From the NCBI GenBank assembly GCA_905215695.1, contig CAJMQN010000015.1:1-19424 (forward strand): a stretch of DNA of 19,424 nucleotides, given 5' to 3'. Shown one piece after another: positions 1 through 8,026 of the stretch (positions within the stretch are counted from its first letter, which is position 1; every line of letters begins with the position of its first letter). The notes below the pieces were generated by a model. The model was not told the origin of the DNA. It made no database searches and saw nothing but the letters and a program-made list of their open reading frames with translations. This stretch comes from an uncultured bacterium (GTDB lineage: Bacteria; Bacillota; Clostridia; Christensenellales; HGM11417). The position numbers and the translations under genes were made by a program.

Positions 1-85
1 CCCTGTTGCGCCCCTGCGCTCGAAAACCCTTGCAAGCAAGTTTTCTCGCTTGGGTTATAACAGGAAAGGCGGGACGGAAGTCAAA
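1..85. repeat. Direct repeat copy 1 (truncated by window edge or starting there)
   Basis: This segment reappears at 139-221 at an offset of 138 nt. The first 55 nt are identical; then there is one T-to-C change (56 versus 194) and a 2-nt deletion near 63-66 relative to copy 1. Inside it GAAAAC (22-27) and GTTTTC (40-45) can pair around the palindrome CTTGCAAG (29-36), so the unit can fold. All six frames lack gene-like content; translated in the addB frame it would give a repeated RPCARKPLQASFLAWVIT string, which is best read as a non-coding repeat translated by accident. The left edge coincides with the window edge, so the true unit may be longer. Confidence 0.85.
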
Positions 86-112
86 GACTTTTGCGTGCGC
101 TGTCGCACCCAT

Positions 113-133
113 GTTTTGCGAAACTCGCAAAAC
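113..133. repeat. Perfect hairpin between the two direct repeats
   Basis: GTTTTGCGA (113-121) and TCGCAAAAC (125-133) are perfect inverted repeats around a 3-nt loop, in the spacer that separates the two repeat copies. No T-tract follows, so it is not a typical intrinsic terminator. It may be part of a longer repeat unit (repeat plus spacer, 138 nt period). Confidence 0.7.
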
Positions 134-138
134 GCGCC

Positions 139-221
139 CCCTGTTGCGCCCCTGCGCTCGAAAACCCTTGCAAGCAAGTTTTCTCGCTTGGGTCATAACA
201 GAAGGCGGGACGGAAGTCAAA
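139..221. repeat. Direct repeat copy 2
   Basis: Second copy of the element at 1-85, near-identical over 83 nt, ending about 20 nt before the addB promoter -35 box. With copy 1 it makes a 138-nt period. Function unknown; candidates are a dispersed intergenic repeat family or a structured RNA element. Confidence 0.85.
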
Positions 222-239
222 AATAAAATCGGACAAAAT

Positions 240-268
240 TTGAAAAAGAGAGCGAAATCTGTTATAAT
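240..268 (+). promoter_or_regulatory. addBA promoter, possibly leaderless
   Basis: TTGAAA (240-245), a 17-nt spacer and a perfect TATAAT (263-268). The expected transcription start, about 7 nt past the -10 box, is 275-276, that is, on the addB ATG. The only Shine-Dalgarno-like string, AGAAGG (269-274), sits one base from the ATG, too close for normal use. Confidence 0.75.
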
Positions 269-275
269 AGAAGGC

Positions 276-3200
276 ATGAAGGTCACGATTGCGGAGGCGG
301 ACGGGAACGTCGCGGTGCTCTCCGCCCTAAAATCGATTGCAAAGCGCGGCGGCGAAGGGGAAATTCTCGTCGTCGTACCCGACAGCTATACGCTGTCCTT
401 CGAGCGGGAACTGATGAAGGAGCTCGGCGCGAGTTTTCTCTTGAGCGTTTCGACCTTTCGCCGTCTCCTGTCCCGTCTCCGCCGCACGGACGAAAAATAT
501 TTGGACGCGGCGACGGGGACGATGGCGGTGCGCGCGGTGGTGCGGAACCTCGGAAAAGAGCTCCGCGCCTTCGGCAGGTCGGCGAAGTACGCGTCCTTTT
601 CGGAGCGCATGTACGAACTGCTGTCCTCGCTGAAGAACTGCGGCATTTCCCCGTCGGACGCCGCGGCGTGCGGGGAAACGCTCGGGGGCGCGCTCGGCGG
701 AAAGCTGTCGGACGTGGCGAAGATTTACGCAGGCTACGAGGCGTCGAAGGCGGATTCAAAGGACTCCGCCGACCTCTTTGCGCTCCTTCCCGCGCTCATT
801 CGCGGGGAAGAAGCGTTTCGATCGGGCACCTGTGTGTTTGCGGGTTTCGATATCTTTACCAAACTCGGGGAAGAGGTTTTTCTCGCGTGCGCGCAAAGCT
901 TTTCGGAGACCGTCTTTGTCGCCAATACGACGGACAAGCCCGTGTTCCGTCCGATTCTGCTCGCGGAACAGATTTCTTCCCTTCTGTCCCGCAGGGGAAT
1001 CCCGTTTTCGCGCGCGCGCCTTGGGGGAAATCTCTCCCCGTTTGCGCTCGCCGTGTCCGAACGCCTCTTTGAAAAGCGTTCTGTGCCCCGCGACCCCCGC
1101 GCGGACGGCGCGAAATTCTTTGTCGGTTCGAGAGAGGAAGAATTGGAATTTGCCGCGCGGGAAATCAAGCGCCTTGCGATGCGGGGCTGGCGGTACGGGG
1201 AATTTTGTATCGTGCTGTCAAACGCCGCCGCCTACGAGCGCGCGCTTCGGGAAGTACTGACCCGCCACGAAATTCGGTATTGGTACGACCGGAAATCCCG
1301 TCTCTCCGAGCACCCGACGGCGCGCTATCTTCTCTGCGGTCTTGCGCTCCGGAGTAGGGGCTACGCGCAGGAGGATGTGCTCGCCTTCGTCAAAAATCCG
1401 CTCTTCTTTTCGCTCTCGGCGGATCTTCTTCCCGGCGAAATCGACGTGTTTGAAAATTACGTCCTGAAATACGGTATCGCGGGCAAGCGTTTCTTTTCCG
1501 AATTCACGCTCGCCGCGCCGGGGGACGATGCCCTGCGTTCGCGCGCGGAAAGGGTGCGCCATTGCTTTGCGCAGGCGGCGCAGATGTTTTTCCCGGGCGA
1601 GGATGGGGACGTGCTCTCCAAACTTCTCGCCTTCACCGATCCCGCGACCGTGACGGAGCAGGCTTGGCACAGGGCGTTTGTCGAAGATTCCGACCCCGTG
1701 TTCGCCGCGTTTTCGGAACAGACGCCGGGGTATCTGTACGGAATCCTCTCGAGTATCCGTACGGTGTTCGGCTCTCCGGACGAGGAACTCCTCTACGATC
1801 TCTTCAAGAGCGGCGCGGAGCGGCAGGAAGTCTCCGAAATCCCCCAGCGCGCGGATTGCGTGTTCGTGGGAGAGAAGGAGAGCGTGCAGTACCAAAGTTT
1901 CCGCGCGGTGTTCGTCCTCGGCATGAACGAGGGTGAATTTCCGACGGTGACGGAGGACGGCGGAATCCTCAACGACCGGGACGCGGACGCGCTCGCCCGC
2001 ACGGGCGTGCGATTCACCCCGAAAAACAGCGACAACAATCTGCGCATGCGTTTTTCGGTGCTGAAACTTCTGACCAATGACTACGAACGCCGTTCTTTTT
2101 CGGCGACGCTCGACGCCCGTCCCGCGGAGACCTTCCGGGAACTCATCGCGCTGTGCGGGGGCGAAATCTCCCCCCTTCCCGAACCCGCGGAGATGTTTTC
2201 GAGCGAGCGGGTGCGGGAGCTGTACGCCTGCCGCGAAGTGCGCCGCGCGGAGGCGGGGGAGGACGGAGACTACGGCGCGGCGGCGGCGATCTGCGCGCAT
2301 GCGGAGAGAGGCGACCCCTTTTTGTGGAATCTCGTTCGGGAGGGAATCCCGCCTTGGACGGAGCGAATCTCCCCGAACCTCGCCGCAGAACTCTTCTATC
2401 CCCGGATGAAGGGGGAACGCCGCACCTCGATTTCAGCGGTGGAGACCTACTATCGCTGTCCCTTCCGGCACTTTCTGCGGTACGGTCTGAAGGCTTTGGA
2501 GCGGGAGACTGCGGAGATCCGCGCGCTCAACATCGGCAATATTTTACATAAAGCGCTTGAGTTCTTTGTAAACGGCAAAGATTTTTCGGAATCCGCCGCG
2601 GAAGGGTGCTTCGACCGCACGCTCGCCCTGCCCGAGTACGAGAAGTATATGGCGGAGGAAAGTTTCCGCCCCGTCCTGTCCCGCCTGCGGGAGGAATCCC
2701 GCAAGGTATGCGGTGCGGTGGCGCGCTCCTTTGTGCAGTCGGAGTTTGAAAATTACGCCTGCGAACTCGGGTTCGGCGTGTGCCGGGAGGGTTCGCCGGG
2801 CATGGAGAGCATCTCTCTTTCGGGCACGGACGTGCGCCTGACGGGGGTCATCGACCGCGTTGACGTCTATTCACTCGGCGAAAGCCGGGTGTGCCGGGTC
2901 GTGGACTACAAGACGGGCGCGGCGGAGGACGTCTCCGAGGAATCCCTCTATTTCGGACACAAGGTTCAGCTCTTCGTGTATCTGTACGCTTTGGAGAAGA
3001 ACCTCGGCTGCCGTCCCGCGGGGGCGTACTATTTCCCCGTGCACAACAAGTACGTGAAGGGCGAGGGAAACCCCTACGCCTTGCGCGGCGTGACGCTCTC
3101 GGAGGAGGAAATCCTCGTTGCGAGCGACCGCGCGCTCGCGGAGTCTCCCGAATCCGAAATTCTCGGCGTCAAACGCAAGCCCGGCGGGGGCGGAAAGGGT

Positions 3201-3491
3201 CTCATCTCGGAATCCCGCCTGCGCGGGTACGTTGAATACGCGGTGAAACTCTGCCAAAGCGCGATCGGGGAGAGCGCATCGGGGGACATTCGGATTCTGC
3301 CCGCGGAACGGGCGTGTTCGCACTGTCCCTATCTCGGCGTGTGCCGCAACTTCGAGGGCGAAGGCGTTCGCCGCGTCTCGAATTGGAGCGCGGAGAGCGT
3401 ATCCCGCGCCCTTTCGGAGCATGCGGCAAGCCCCCTTGCGGACTCCCCGTTCGCCGCCCGTTCCGCTTGCGGAGAGGAGGAAACGGAATGA
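276..3491 (+). CDS. addB: ATP-dependent helicase/nuclease subunit B (AddB)
   Basis: The 1071-residue product is the AddB subunit of the AddAB enzyme, which resects double-strand breaks for RecA-dependent repair. The C-terminal RecB-type nuclease shows D860 (GVIDRVD), D877 and K879 (VVDYK), then QLFVYLYAL. The Fe-S cluster cysteines are present: C728 (YYRCPFRHF) and C1014, C1017, C1023 (CX2CX5C). The inactive-helicase region shows FVLGMNEGEFP and VGEKESVQYQ. Unlike typical AddB, the N-terminus (VTIAEADGNVAVLSALKS) has no GxxGxGKS P-loop, although the following strand VVVPDSYTLSFERELM and SVSTFRRLLSRL align well with the family. ATG 276 is chosen because everything upstream in frame is direct repeat and because the first beta strand fits the family there. 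The gene overlaps addA by 4 nt. Identification is firm; the start is fairly sure. Confidence 0.95.
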   Translation: MKVTIAEADGNVAVLSALKSIAKRGGEGEILVVVPDSYTLSFERELMKELGASFLLSVSTFRRLLSRLRRTDEKYLDAATGTMAVRAVVRNLGKELRAFGRSAKYASFSERMYELLSSLKNCGISPSDAAACGETLGGALGGKLSDVAKIYAGYEASKADSKDSADLFALLPALIRGEEAFRSGTCVFAGFDIFTKLGEEVFLACAQSFSETVFVANTTDKPVFRPILLAEQISSLLSRRGIPFSRARLGGNLSPFALAVSERLFEKRSVPRDPRADGAKFFVGSREEELEFAAREIKRLAMRGWRYGEFCIVLSNAAAYERALREVLTRHEIRYWYDRKSRLSEHPTARYLLCGLALRSRGYAQEDVLAFVKNPLFFSLSADLLPGEIDVFENYVLKYGIAGKRFFSEFTLAAPGDDALRSRAERVRHCFAQAAQMFFPGEDGDVLSKLLAFTDPATVTEQAWHRAFVEDSDPVFAAFSEQTPGYLYGILSSIRTVFGSPDEELLYDLFKSGAERQEVSEIPQRADCVFVGEKESVQYQSFRAVFVLGMNEGEFPTVTEDGGILNDRDADALARTGVRFTPKNSDNNLRMRFSVLKLLTNDYERRSFSATLDARPAETFRELIALCGGEISPLPEPAEMFSSERVRELYACREVRRAEAGEDGDYGAAAAICAHAERGDPFLWNLVREGIPPWTERISPNLAAELFYPRMKGERRTSISAVETYYRCPFRHFLRYGLKALERETAEIRALNIGNILHKALEFFVNGKDFSESAAEGCFDRTLALPEYEKYMAEESFRPVLSRLREESRKVCGAVARSFVQSEFENYACELGFGVCREGSPGMESISLSGTDVRLTGVIDRVDVYSLGESRVCRVVDYKTGAAEDVSEESLYFGHKVQLFVYLYALEKNLGCRPAGAYYFPVHNKYVKGEGNPYALRGVTLSEEEILVASDRALAESPESEILGVKRKPGGGGKGLISESRLRGYVEYAVKLCQSAIGESASGDIRILPAERACSHCPYLGVCRNFEGEGVRRVSNWSAESVSRALSEHAASPLADSPFAARSACGEEETE

Positions 3492-6400
3492 GCATTCAGG
3501 ACGAAATCGTCGCCTTCGAGGGCGGAAACGTGGTGGTCTCCGCCTCCGCGGGGTGCGGCAAGACCACGACGATGATCCGGCGCATCGCGCGCCTGATTTT
3601 AGACCGCGCCTGCGGCACGGACGAACTCCTCGTCGTGACCTTTACGAACGCCGCCGCGGCGGAAATGCGAGAAAAGCTCGCGAACGCCCTTCGCGCGCAC
3701 GCGGGCGACCCCTATGTGACCGAACAGCTCTACAAGCTCGAGACGGCGGATATCTGCACGATAGACAGCTTTTGCAGCCGGGTGCTCAAGAAGTACTTTT
3801 ACGAGGCGGAAGTCGATCCGAACTTTGAAATTGCGGAGAGCGGCGAGGCGGCGATGCTCAAGCTCCGCGGCGCGGAATCCGCCGTAGCGGCGGCATACGC
3901 GGCGGGAGAAGAGGACTTTCTGCGGCTTGCGGACGCGCTCGGGGGGGATCGGACGGATCGGGAACTCGTGCGTCTCGTGATGCGGCTTGCGGACTTGTCC
4001 GCAAACTTTTCGGATCGAGAATCCTATCTTCGCGAAATCCTGCCGGACAACTGCCGCGCGGACGGCGCCGCGGTAAAATTCATGCTCGAGGACATCGCGG
4101 AGACCCTCGCGGAGTACGCGGCGCGCTTTTCGGAACTTTCGGAGGAGGCTTTTTTGAGCGAATCGGACGCCGCCTTTTGCGCAGAATGCGCCCGTATCGC
4201 GGCGTCCGGCGGCAGGCGCACGCTGGACGGCTGGCGGGAATTTTTTGAGTTTCTCGCGCTCCCGCGCGTGGGACGGCTGAAGAAAGCGGAGGCGGAAGAC
4301 CCCGCAATCGCCGGCGCGCACGAGCGCGTCAAGGGGGCAAAGTCCGCCCTCGGCGACGAAATCAAGCGCTTTCGGACGAAGTATCTCTTCCTGTCCGAGG
4401 CGGAACTTTCGGAAAAGTGCGGCGCGGTGCGCCCGCTCCTCGGCGCGCTCGCAAAACTTGCGCTCGCGGCGTCCGAGACCTTCGGCGCGCTCAAGGAGCG
4501 TTCCGCGATGCTCGACTTCAACGACGTGGAGCGGCTCGCCTTCCGCATTCTGCAAAAGGATGCGGTGCGCGAAGAACTGCTTTCCCGCTACAAATACGTC
4601 TTTTTGGACGAGGCGCAGGACATCAACCGTTTTCAGGAGGAACTCCTCGGTCTGCTCTGCCGGGGAGACAACGCGTTTTTCGTGGGCGACCTCAAACAGT
4701 GTATCTATCGGTTTCGGGGCGCGCGCCCGGAGATTTTCGCGGACCGTTGCCGCGCGTCCGAGGGGGGACGGGGCTTTTTCCGTCTCTCGGAAAACTTCCG
4801 CACCAACGCGGAAATTTTGAACTTCGTCAACCGCGTGTTCGACCGCTGTATGCGCCGGGAGTTCTGCCCGGTCAACTACGCGGAGAGCGAGCGGCTCGCG
4901 GGCAGAAAGTCGGGCAGAATCGAGGACGGTCGTCCCGCCGTGGTGTGCACTCTGATCCGCGAACAGCCCAAAGAAAAGAGACAGGCGCCCCCCCTGTACC
5001 GCGTGGAGCGGGAGGAAGAGGACGCGGGTCTCGCCGAAGGGCTCTTCGTCGCAAGGGAAATTACCTCGCTCGTGCACGGCTGCCGCATTTTGGAGGACGG
5101 GGAAATCCGCCCGGTGAAATACGCGGACATCGCGGTGCTCGTGCGCGGCAAAAAGGCGTTTTCGGACGGCGTGCGCCGTTCGCTTGCGGCGGCGGGCATT
5201 CCCGTCGCCTGCGACTTCGAGTATCCGCTGCTGCACTACGCGGAAATCACGGTCTTGGTGGATTATCTGAAACTCGTGGACAATTTCCGGCAGGACATTC
5301 CGCTCGTGTCCGCGCTCGGGAGCAGTCTGGGCGGCTTTTCGGCGGAGGAACTTGCCGAAATCCGTCTTGCCGCGCCGAGAGAAAAGTTCTTTGCGGATGC
5401 CTTCCTGCGCTGTGCGGGCAGGGAACAGCCCGAAACGCTTGCGGAGGCAGCGGCGGCAGTCGCGCCCTCCGGCAAGCCTTCCGCCTTCCCTTCCTCCGAA
5501 AAAGCCCCAACCCCTCTGCAAGCCAAATGCGCGGCGTTTCTCGCCCGTCTCGAGGGCTTTCGGGAACGCTCACGGGTGCTCTCCTGTCCGGATCTCATCG
5601 CGGAAATCGTGCGCGAAACCCGATACGATGTCTGTCTCGAGCGGGAAGGGGAGGGCAAAGCCTCCCGCCTGCGGAGCTTTCTTGCCAAAGTCTCGGACAA
5701 GGCGTACGCGGAGAGCCTCTCCAAATTTCTGCGTTTTTTGGAAGAATTTTCGGACAGTTTTCTCATTGCGGAGCGCGCGGGCGGCGCGGACGCGGTGCTC
5801 GTGACCACCATTCACAAGAGCAAAGGTTTGGAATATCCGATCGTATTTTTGGCGGGATTGGACGGCGGTTTCAACTTCAGCGACGCGCGGAGCGCGGTGA
5901 GCGTGGATCTCACGCTCGGCGGCGGCATGGAAATTTACGACCCCGTCTCCCGCACCCGCGAGGAGTTTCCCGTCGCGAACGCGGTGCGGAGAAGTATCCG
6001 CTACAACGCGGTTCGGGACGAGATGAATCTGCTGTACGTCGCGATGACCCGCGCGAAATACCGTCTGTATCTCTCGGGCGCCTGCGCCCCCGGCGCGGAG
6101 GAGAAGGAGGAGAGCGTGCGCGCGGCGTCCCGCTTTCTCGATTTGATTCTGCCCGTCCTTCCCGGGAGCGGCGCGGAGGTGAATGTCGCCGCGGAATCCG
6201 AAACGCCCGAACCCCGCCCCGCTGTTCCGCTGTTCCGCGAGGCGTCGGGGGAATGGAACCGATATTTCGACTTTGCCTACCCGAGCGGGAGCGATCTCCC
6301 CGTGAAAGCGACGGTCACGGAACTGAACGACGCCTTCGGCGCCCCCCTGCCCCCGTCGGAGCGGACGGTTTTCCCCGAGGAAAAAACCTTCTTTTCAAGA

Positions 6401-6907
6401 GACCCGCGCCTCGAGGGCACGGCGTATCACAAGTATCTCGAACTCGCTTCCCCTGCGGTGCGGACGGAAGAGGAATTTCGGGTGGATCTATTGCGGCTTG
6501 CCCCCCTGCTGTCGCGGGAGGAGTGCGAAATCCTCGACCCCGCGGTGCTTCTTCCCTTTTTCGCGGAGGTCTATGCGCCCCGCCACCCGAAAAAAATCCT
6601 TCGCGAACAGCCCTTCATGCTGTACGCGCCCGCGTACGAACTATTCCTCGGGGGCGGCGAGGAGAAAATCTTGGTTCAGGGCAAAATCGACCTCGTGTTT
6701 GTGTACGATACCTTCGCGGAAGTGGTGGACTACAAGCTCTCCCGCCTGCCCGAGGAGGAACTCGCGGCAAAGTACCGCCGGCAGGTGGAAATTTACTGTC
6801 GGGCGGCGGAACAATGTCTCGGCGTACCCGTCAAAGGAGGATATTTGTACCATTTCGGTTTAAATCGCCTCATTTGTGTAAAAAATGTAAAAAACCGTTG
6901 CAAATAA
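3488..6907 (+). CDS. addA: ATP-dependent helicase/nuclease subunit A (AddA)
   Basis: The 1139-residue product is the UvrD/RecB-type motor and second nuclease of AddAB. SF1 motifs appear in order: Walker A SASAGCGKTTT (K25), Ia TFTNAAAAEMREKL, TIDSFCSRVL, motif II DEAQD (374-378), motif III VGDLKQCIYRFRGA, motif IV LSENFRTN, motif V TTIHKSKGLEYPIVFL (around 775-780), motif VI LLYVAMTRAKYRLYL. The C-terminal nuclease has GTAYHKYLE, D1068 (GKIDLVF), D1081 and K1083 (VVDYK) and RQVEIYCRA. Length is close to the usual 1200 residues. ATG 3488 overlaps the addB stop (ATGA), so the two are translationally coupled; the in-frame extension upstream to 3314 lies inside addB and is not coding. With AddB lacking a P-loop, AddA would be the only ATPase of the complex. 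Confidence 0.97.
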   Translation: MSIQDEIVAFEGGNVVVSASAGCGKTTTMIRRIARLILDRACGTDELLVVTFTNAAAAEMREKLANALRAHAGDPYVTEQLYKLETADICTIDSFCSRVLKKYFYEAEVDPNFEIAESGEAAMLKLRGAESAVAAAYAAGEEDFLRLADALGGDRTDRELVRLVMRLADLSANFSDRESYLREILPDNCRADGAAVKFMLEDIAETLAEYAARFSELSEEAFLSESDAAFCAECARIAASGGRRTLDGWREFFEFLALPRVGRLKKAEAEDPAIAGAHERVKGAKSALGDEIKRFRTKYLFLSEAELSEKCGAVRPLLGALAKLALAASETFGALKERSAMLDFNDVERLAFRILQKDAVREELLSRYKYVFLDEAQDINRFQEELLGLLCRGDNAFFVGDLKQCIYRFRGARPEIFADRCRASEGGRGFFRLSENFRTNAEILNFVNRVFDRCMRREFCPVNYAESERLAGRKSGRIEDGRPAVVCTLIREQPKEKRQAPPLYRVEREEEDAGLAEGLFVAREITSLVHGCRILEDGEIRPVKYADIAVLVRGKKAFSDGVRRSLAAAGIPVACDFEYPLLHYAEITVLVDYLKLVDNFRQDIPLVSALGSSLGGFSAEELAEIRLAAPREKFFADAFLRCAGREQPETLAEAAAAVAPSGKPSAFPSSEKAPTPLQAKCAAFLARLEGFRERSRVLSCPDLIAEIVRETRYDVCLEREGEGKASRLRSFLAKVSDKAYAESLSKFLRFLEEFSDSFLIAERAGGADAVLVTTIHKSKGLEYPIVFLAGLDGGFNFSDARSAVSVDLTLGGGMEIYDPVSRTREEFPVANAVRRSIRYNAVRDEMNLLYVAMTRAKYRLYLSGACAPGAEEKEESVRAASRFLDLILPVLPGSGAEVNVAAESETPEPRPAVPLFREASGEWNRYFDFAYPSGSDLPVKATVTELNDAFGAPLPPSERTVFPEEKTFFSRDPRLEGTAYHKYLELASPAVRTEEEFRVDLLRLAPLLSREECEILDPAVLLPFFAEVYAPRHPKKILREQPFMLYAPAYELFLGGGEEKILVQGKIDLVFVYDTFAEVVDYKLSRLPEEELAAKYRRQVEIYCRAAEQCLGVPVKGGYLYHFGLNRLICVKNVKNRCK

Positions 6908-6925
6908 AAGGTTTTATGGTATAAT
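6898..6925 (+). promoter_or_regulatory. Promoter overlapping the addA 3' end
   Basis: TTGCAA (6898-6903), a 16-nt spacer and TATAAT (6920-6925). The -35 box lies in the last addA codons. It would give a leader of about 100 nt before the membrane-protein gene at 7031. Confidence 0.65.
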
Positions 6926-6938
6926 GTTACAGAAAGGC

Positions 6939-6954
6939 AAACTTGCTTGCAAGG
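6939..6954 (-). repeat. Inverted 16-nt fragment of the 1-221 repeat
   Basis: The 16 nt here are the exact reverse complement of 28-43 (and of the matching part of copy 2). Flanking bases match only partly. It lies in the leader between addA and the next gene, so partial copies of the repeat flank the addBA operon in opposite orientations. Confidence 0.6.
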
Positions 6955-6972
6955 ATTTGGATTTCTGCGACA

Positions 6973-6994
6973 TTACACCGCGAAGCGGTATAAT
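6973..6994 (+). promoter_or_regulatory. Second -10 element overlapped by a dyad
   Basis: TATAAT at 6989-6994 would start transcription near 7001. ACCGC (6977-6981) and GCGGT (6985-6989) form a perfect stem around GAA, and the dyad extends as TTA/TAA (6973-6975, 6991-6993) after one mismatch. The right arm overlaps the -10 box, as expected for an operator or an attenuating hairpin. No good -35 box is visible at 17 nt, so promoter activity is uncertain. Confidence 0.4.
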
Positions 6995-7030
6995 ATACTA
7001 TAGTATTGAAAAGTGGGAGTGTGTCGAAAC

Positions 7031-8026
7031 GTGAAAGAGCTCTTTGAAAAGACAACCAAGCTGTTGGCGGACGCAGCCGGCGCAATCAAGCCGGAATATC
7101 TGCTGATCGGAATTCCCGCCCTTCTCGCGGTGCTGTTCGCGGCGTTTGCGCTCGCGAAACTCGGGAGTCGTGCCCGCAGGGAAACAAAACTTCTGAAACT
7201 CCTCGCGGCGCAGGTGAAGGAGCGCGGAATCAGCGACGCGGAGGACGCGGCGGGCGTGGGCAAAGCGCTCTCGGCAAGCCCCCGTCTCGCGAGCCGTTGG
7301 AACCGTTTCTGCGCGTCGGAGACGCTGACGGCGTTTGATGTCTTCAAGGGCAAAGCGCGTCCCGCGCGTTCGGTATTCTTCGGGACGCTCTGCGGTCTCG
7401 CGGTGCTTGTCGGCATGGCATTCCTGTTCCTGTATCAGACTTCGACGGACGCGACGATCGTGGCGTACGGCGTAACGGTCGGCACGGTCATGGGGCTGAC
7501 CGCGGTGTTTGCGGCGCTCGCGGCGGCGTTCGTCCTGATCCTCCGTGCCGTCTCCGCGCGGCAGGCAAAGCGTCTTGCGTCCGCGGAGCGCGTGTTTGCA
7601 GCCGCAGTCAACGACGCATTCCCGATTGCGAAGAAGAACCGCATTTTGCGCGGCGCGGCTGAGCCCGCTCCCGTGCGCACTGTCCGTCTCGAGGAAGTGA
7701 AAGCGGAACACGTGGAAGAGACGCCCGAGTCCGCTCCCGCGGCGCAGGAGCCCGTTTCGGAGGAAGTCCCGCCCGCGCCGACCCGCGAGGAGGCGAAACC
7801 GGAGGAAGGAACGGTCGCAGTGCGCTCTGAAAACAGCGTGGACGAAATTATCCGCAAGATCAACGAGGTGCGCACCAACGGCGCGTCCATTCAGACGATG
7901 CAGCAGATCGCAATGCTCCTGCAAAAGGAGCGCGAGAAGAAGGAGAACAAGACGGTCGCCCAACAGCGCCGCCTGAACGAGGCGCTCGCGGAGCTCCTTC
8001 GCGCGATGAGCCGCTATCAGAAATGA
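7031..8026 (+). CDS. Three-TM protein with acidic linker and helical C-terminus, function unknown
   Basis: I do not recognise a family. The 331-residue product has a short N-terminal helix, TM1 at about 23-42, a basic then helical cytoplasmic segment (about 45-112), TM2 at about 115-135 and TM3 at about 147-171. A Pro/Glu/Ala-rich linker (about 205-262) leads to a charged helical tail (about 265-331, with MQQIAMLLQKEREKKENK) that could form a coiled coil. The order TM1, long cytoplasmic segment, closely spaced TM2-TM3, long tail resembles ExbB/TolQ/MotA topology, but no MotB/ExbD-type partner is adjacent and no family motif was seen. GTG 7031 is chosen because GGGAG lies at 7015-7019; GTG 7019 and GTG 7013 are alternatives. 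It overlaps the acetyltransferase gene by 4 nt. Confidence 0.75.
   Translation: MKELFEKTTKLLADAAGAIKPEYLLIGIPALLAVLFAAFALAKLGSRARRETKLLKLLAAQVKERGISDAEDAAGVGKALSASPRLASRWNRFCASETLTAFDVFKGKARPARSVFFGTLCGLAVLVGMAFLFLYQTSTDATIVAYGVTVGTVMGLTAVFAALAAAFVLILRAVSARQAKRLASAERVFAAAVNDAFPIAKKNRILRGAAEPAPVRTVRLEEVKAEHVEETPESAPAAQEPVSEEVPPAPTREEAKPEEGTVAVRSENSVDEIIRKINEVRTNGASIQTMQQIAMLLQKEREKKENKTVAQQRRLNEALAELLRAMSRYQK

Noticed and set aside
1..221. CRISPR array
   Set aside because: Only two long units, with a 53-nt spacer that itself is a hairpin, and no cas genes.
6..275. In-frame N-terminal extension of AddB by 90 residues
   Set aside because: It is translated direct repeat (RPCARKPLQASFLAWVIT twice), with a promoter between it and ATG 276.
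3314..3487. N-terminal extension of AddA
   Set aside because: It lies within addB in another frame; ATG 3488 gives the family start and the ATGA overlap.
3599..5521. Long antisense open frame across addA (640 codons)
   Set aside because: GC-rich mirror of the real gene; composition is Arg-rich without domain signatures.
4417..6924. Long second-frame open frame inside addA (835 codons)
   Set aside because: Arg/Gly-rich shadow with no motifs, while the addA frame carries all helicase motifs.
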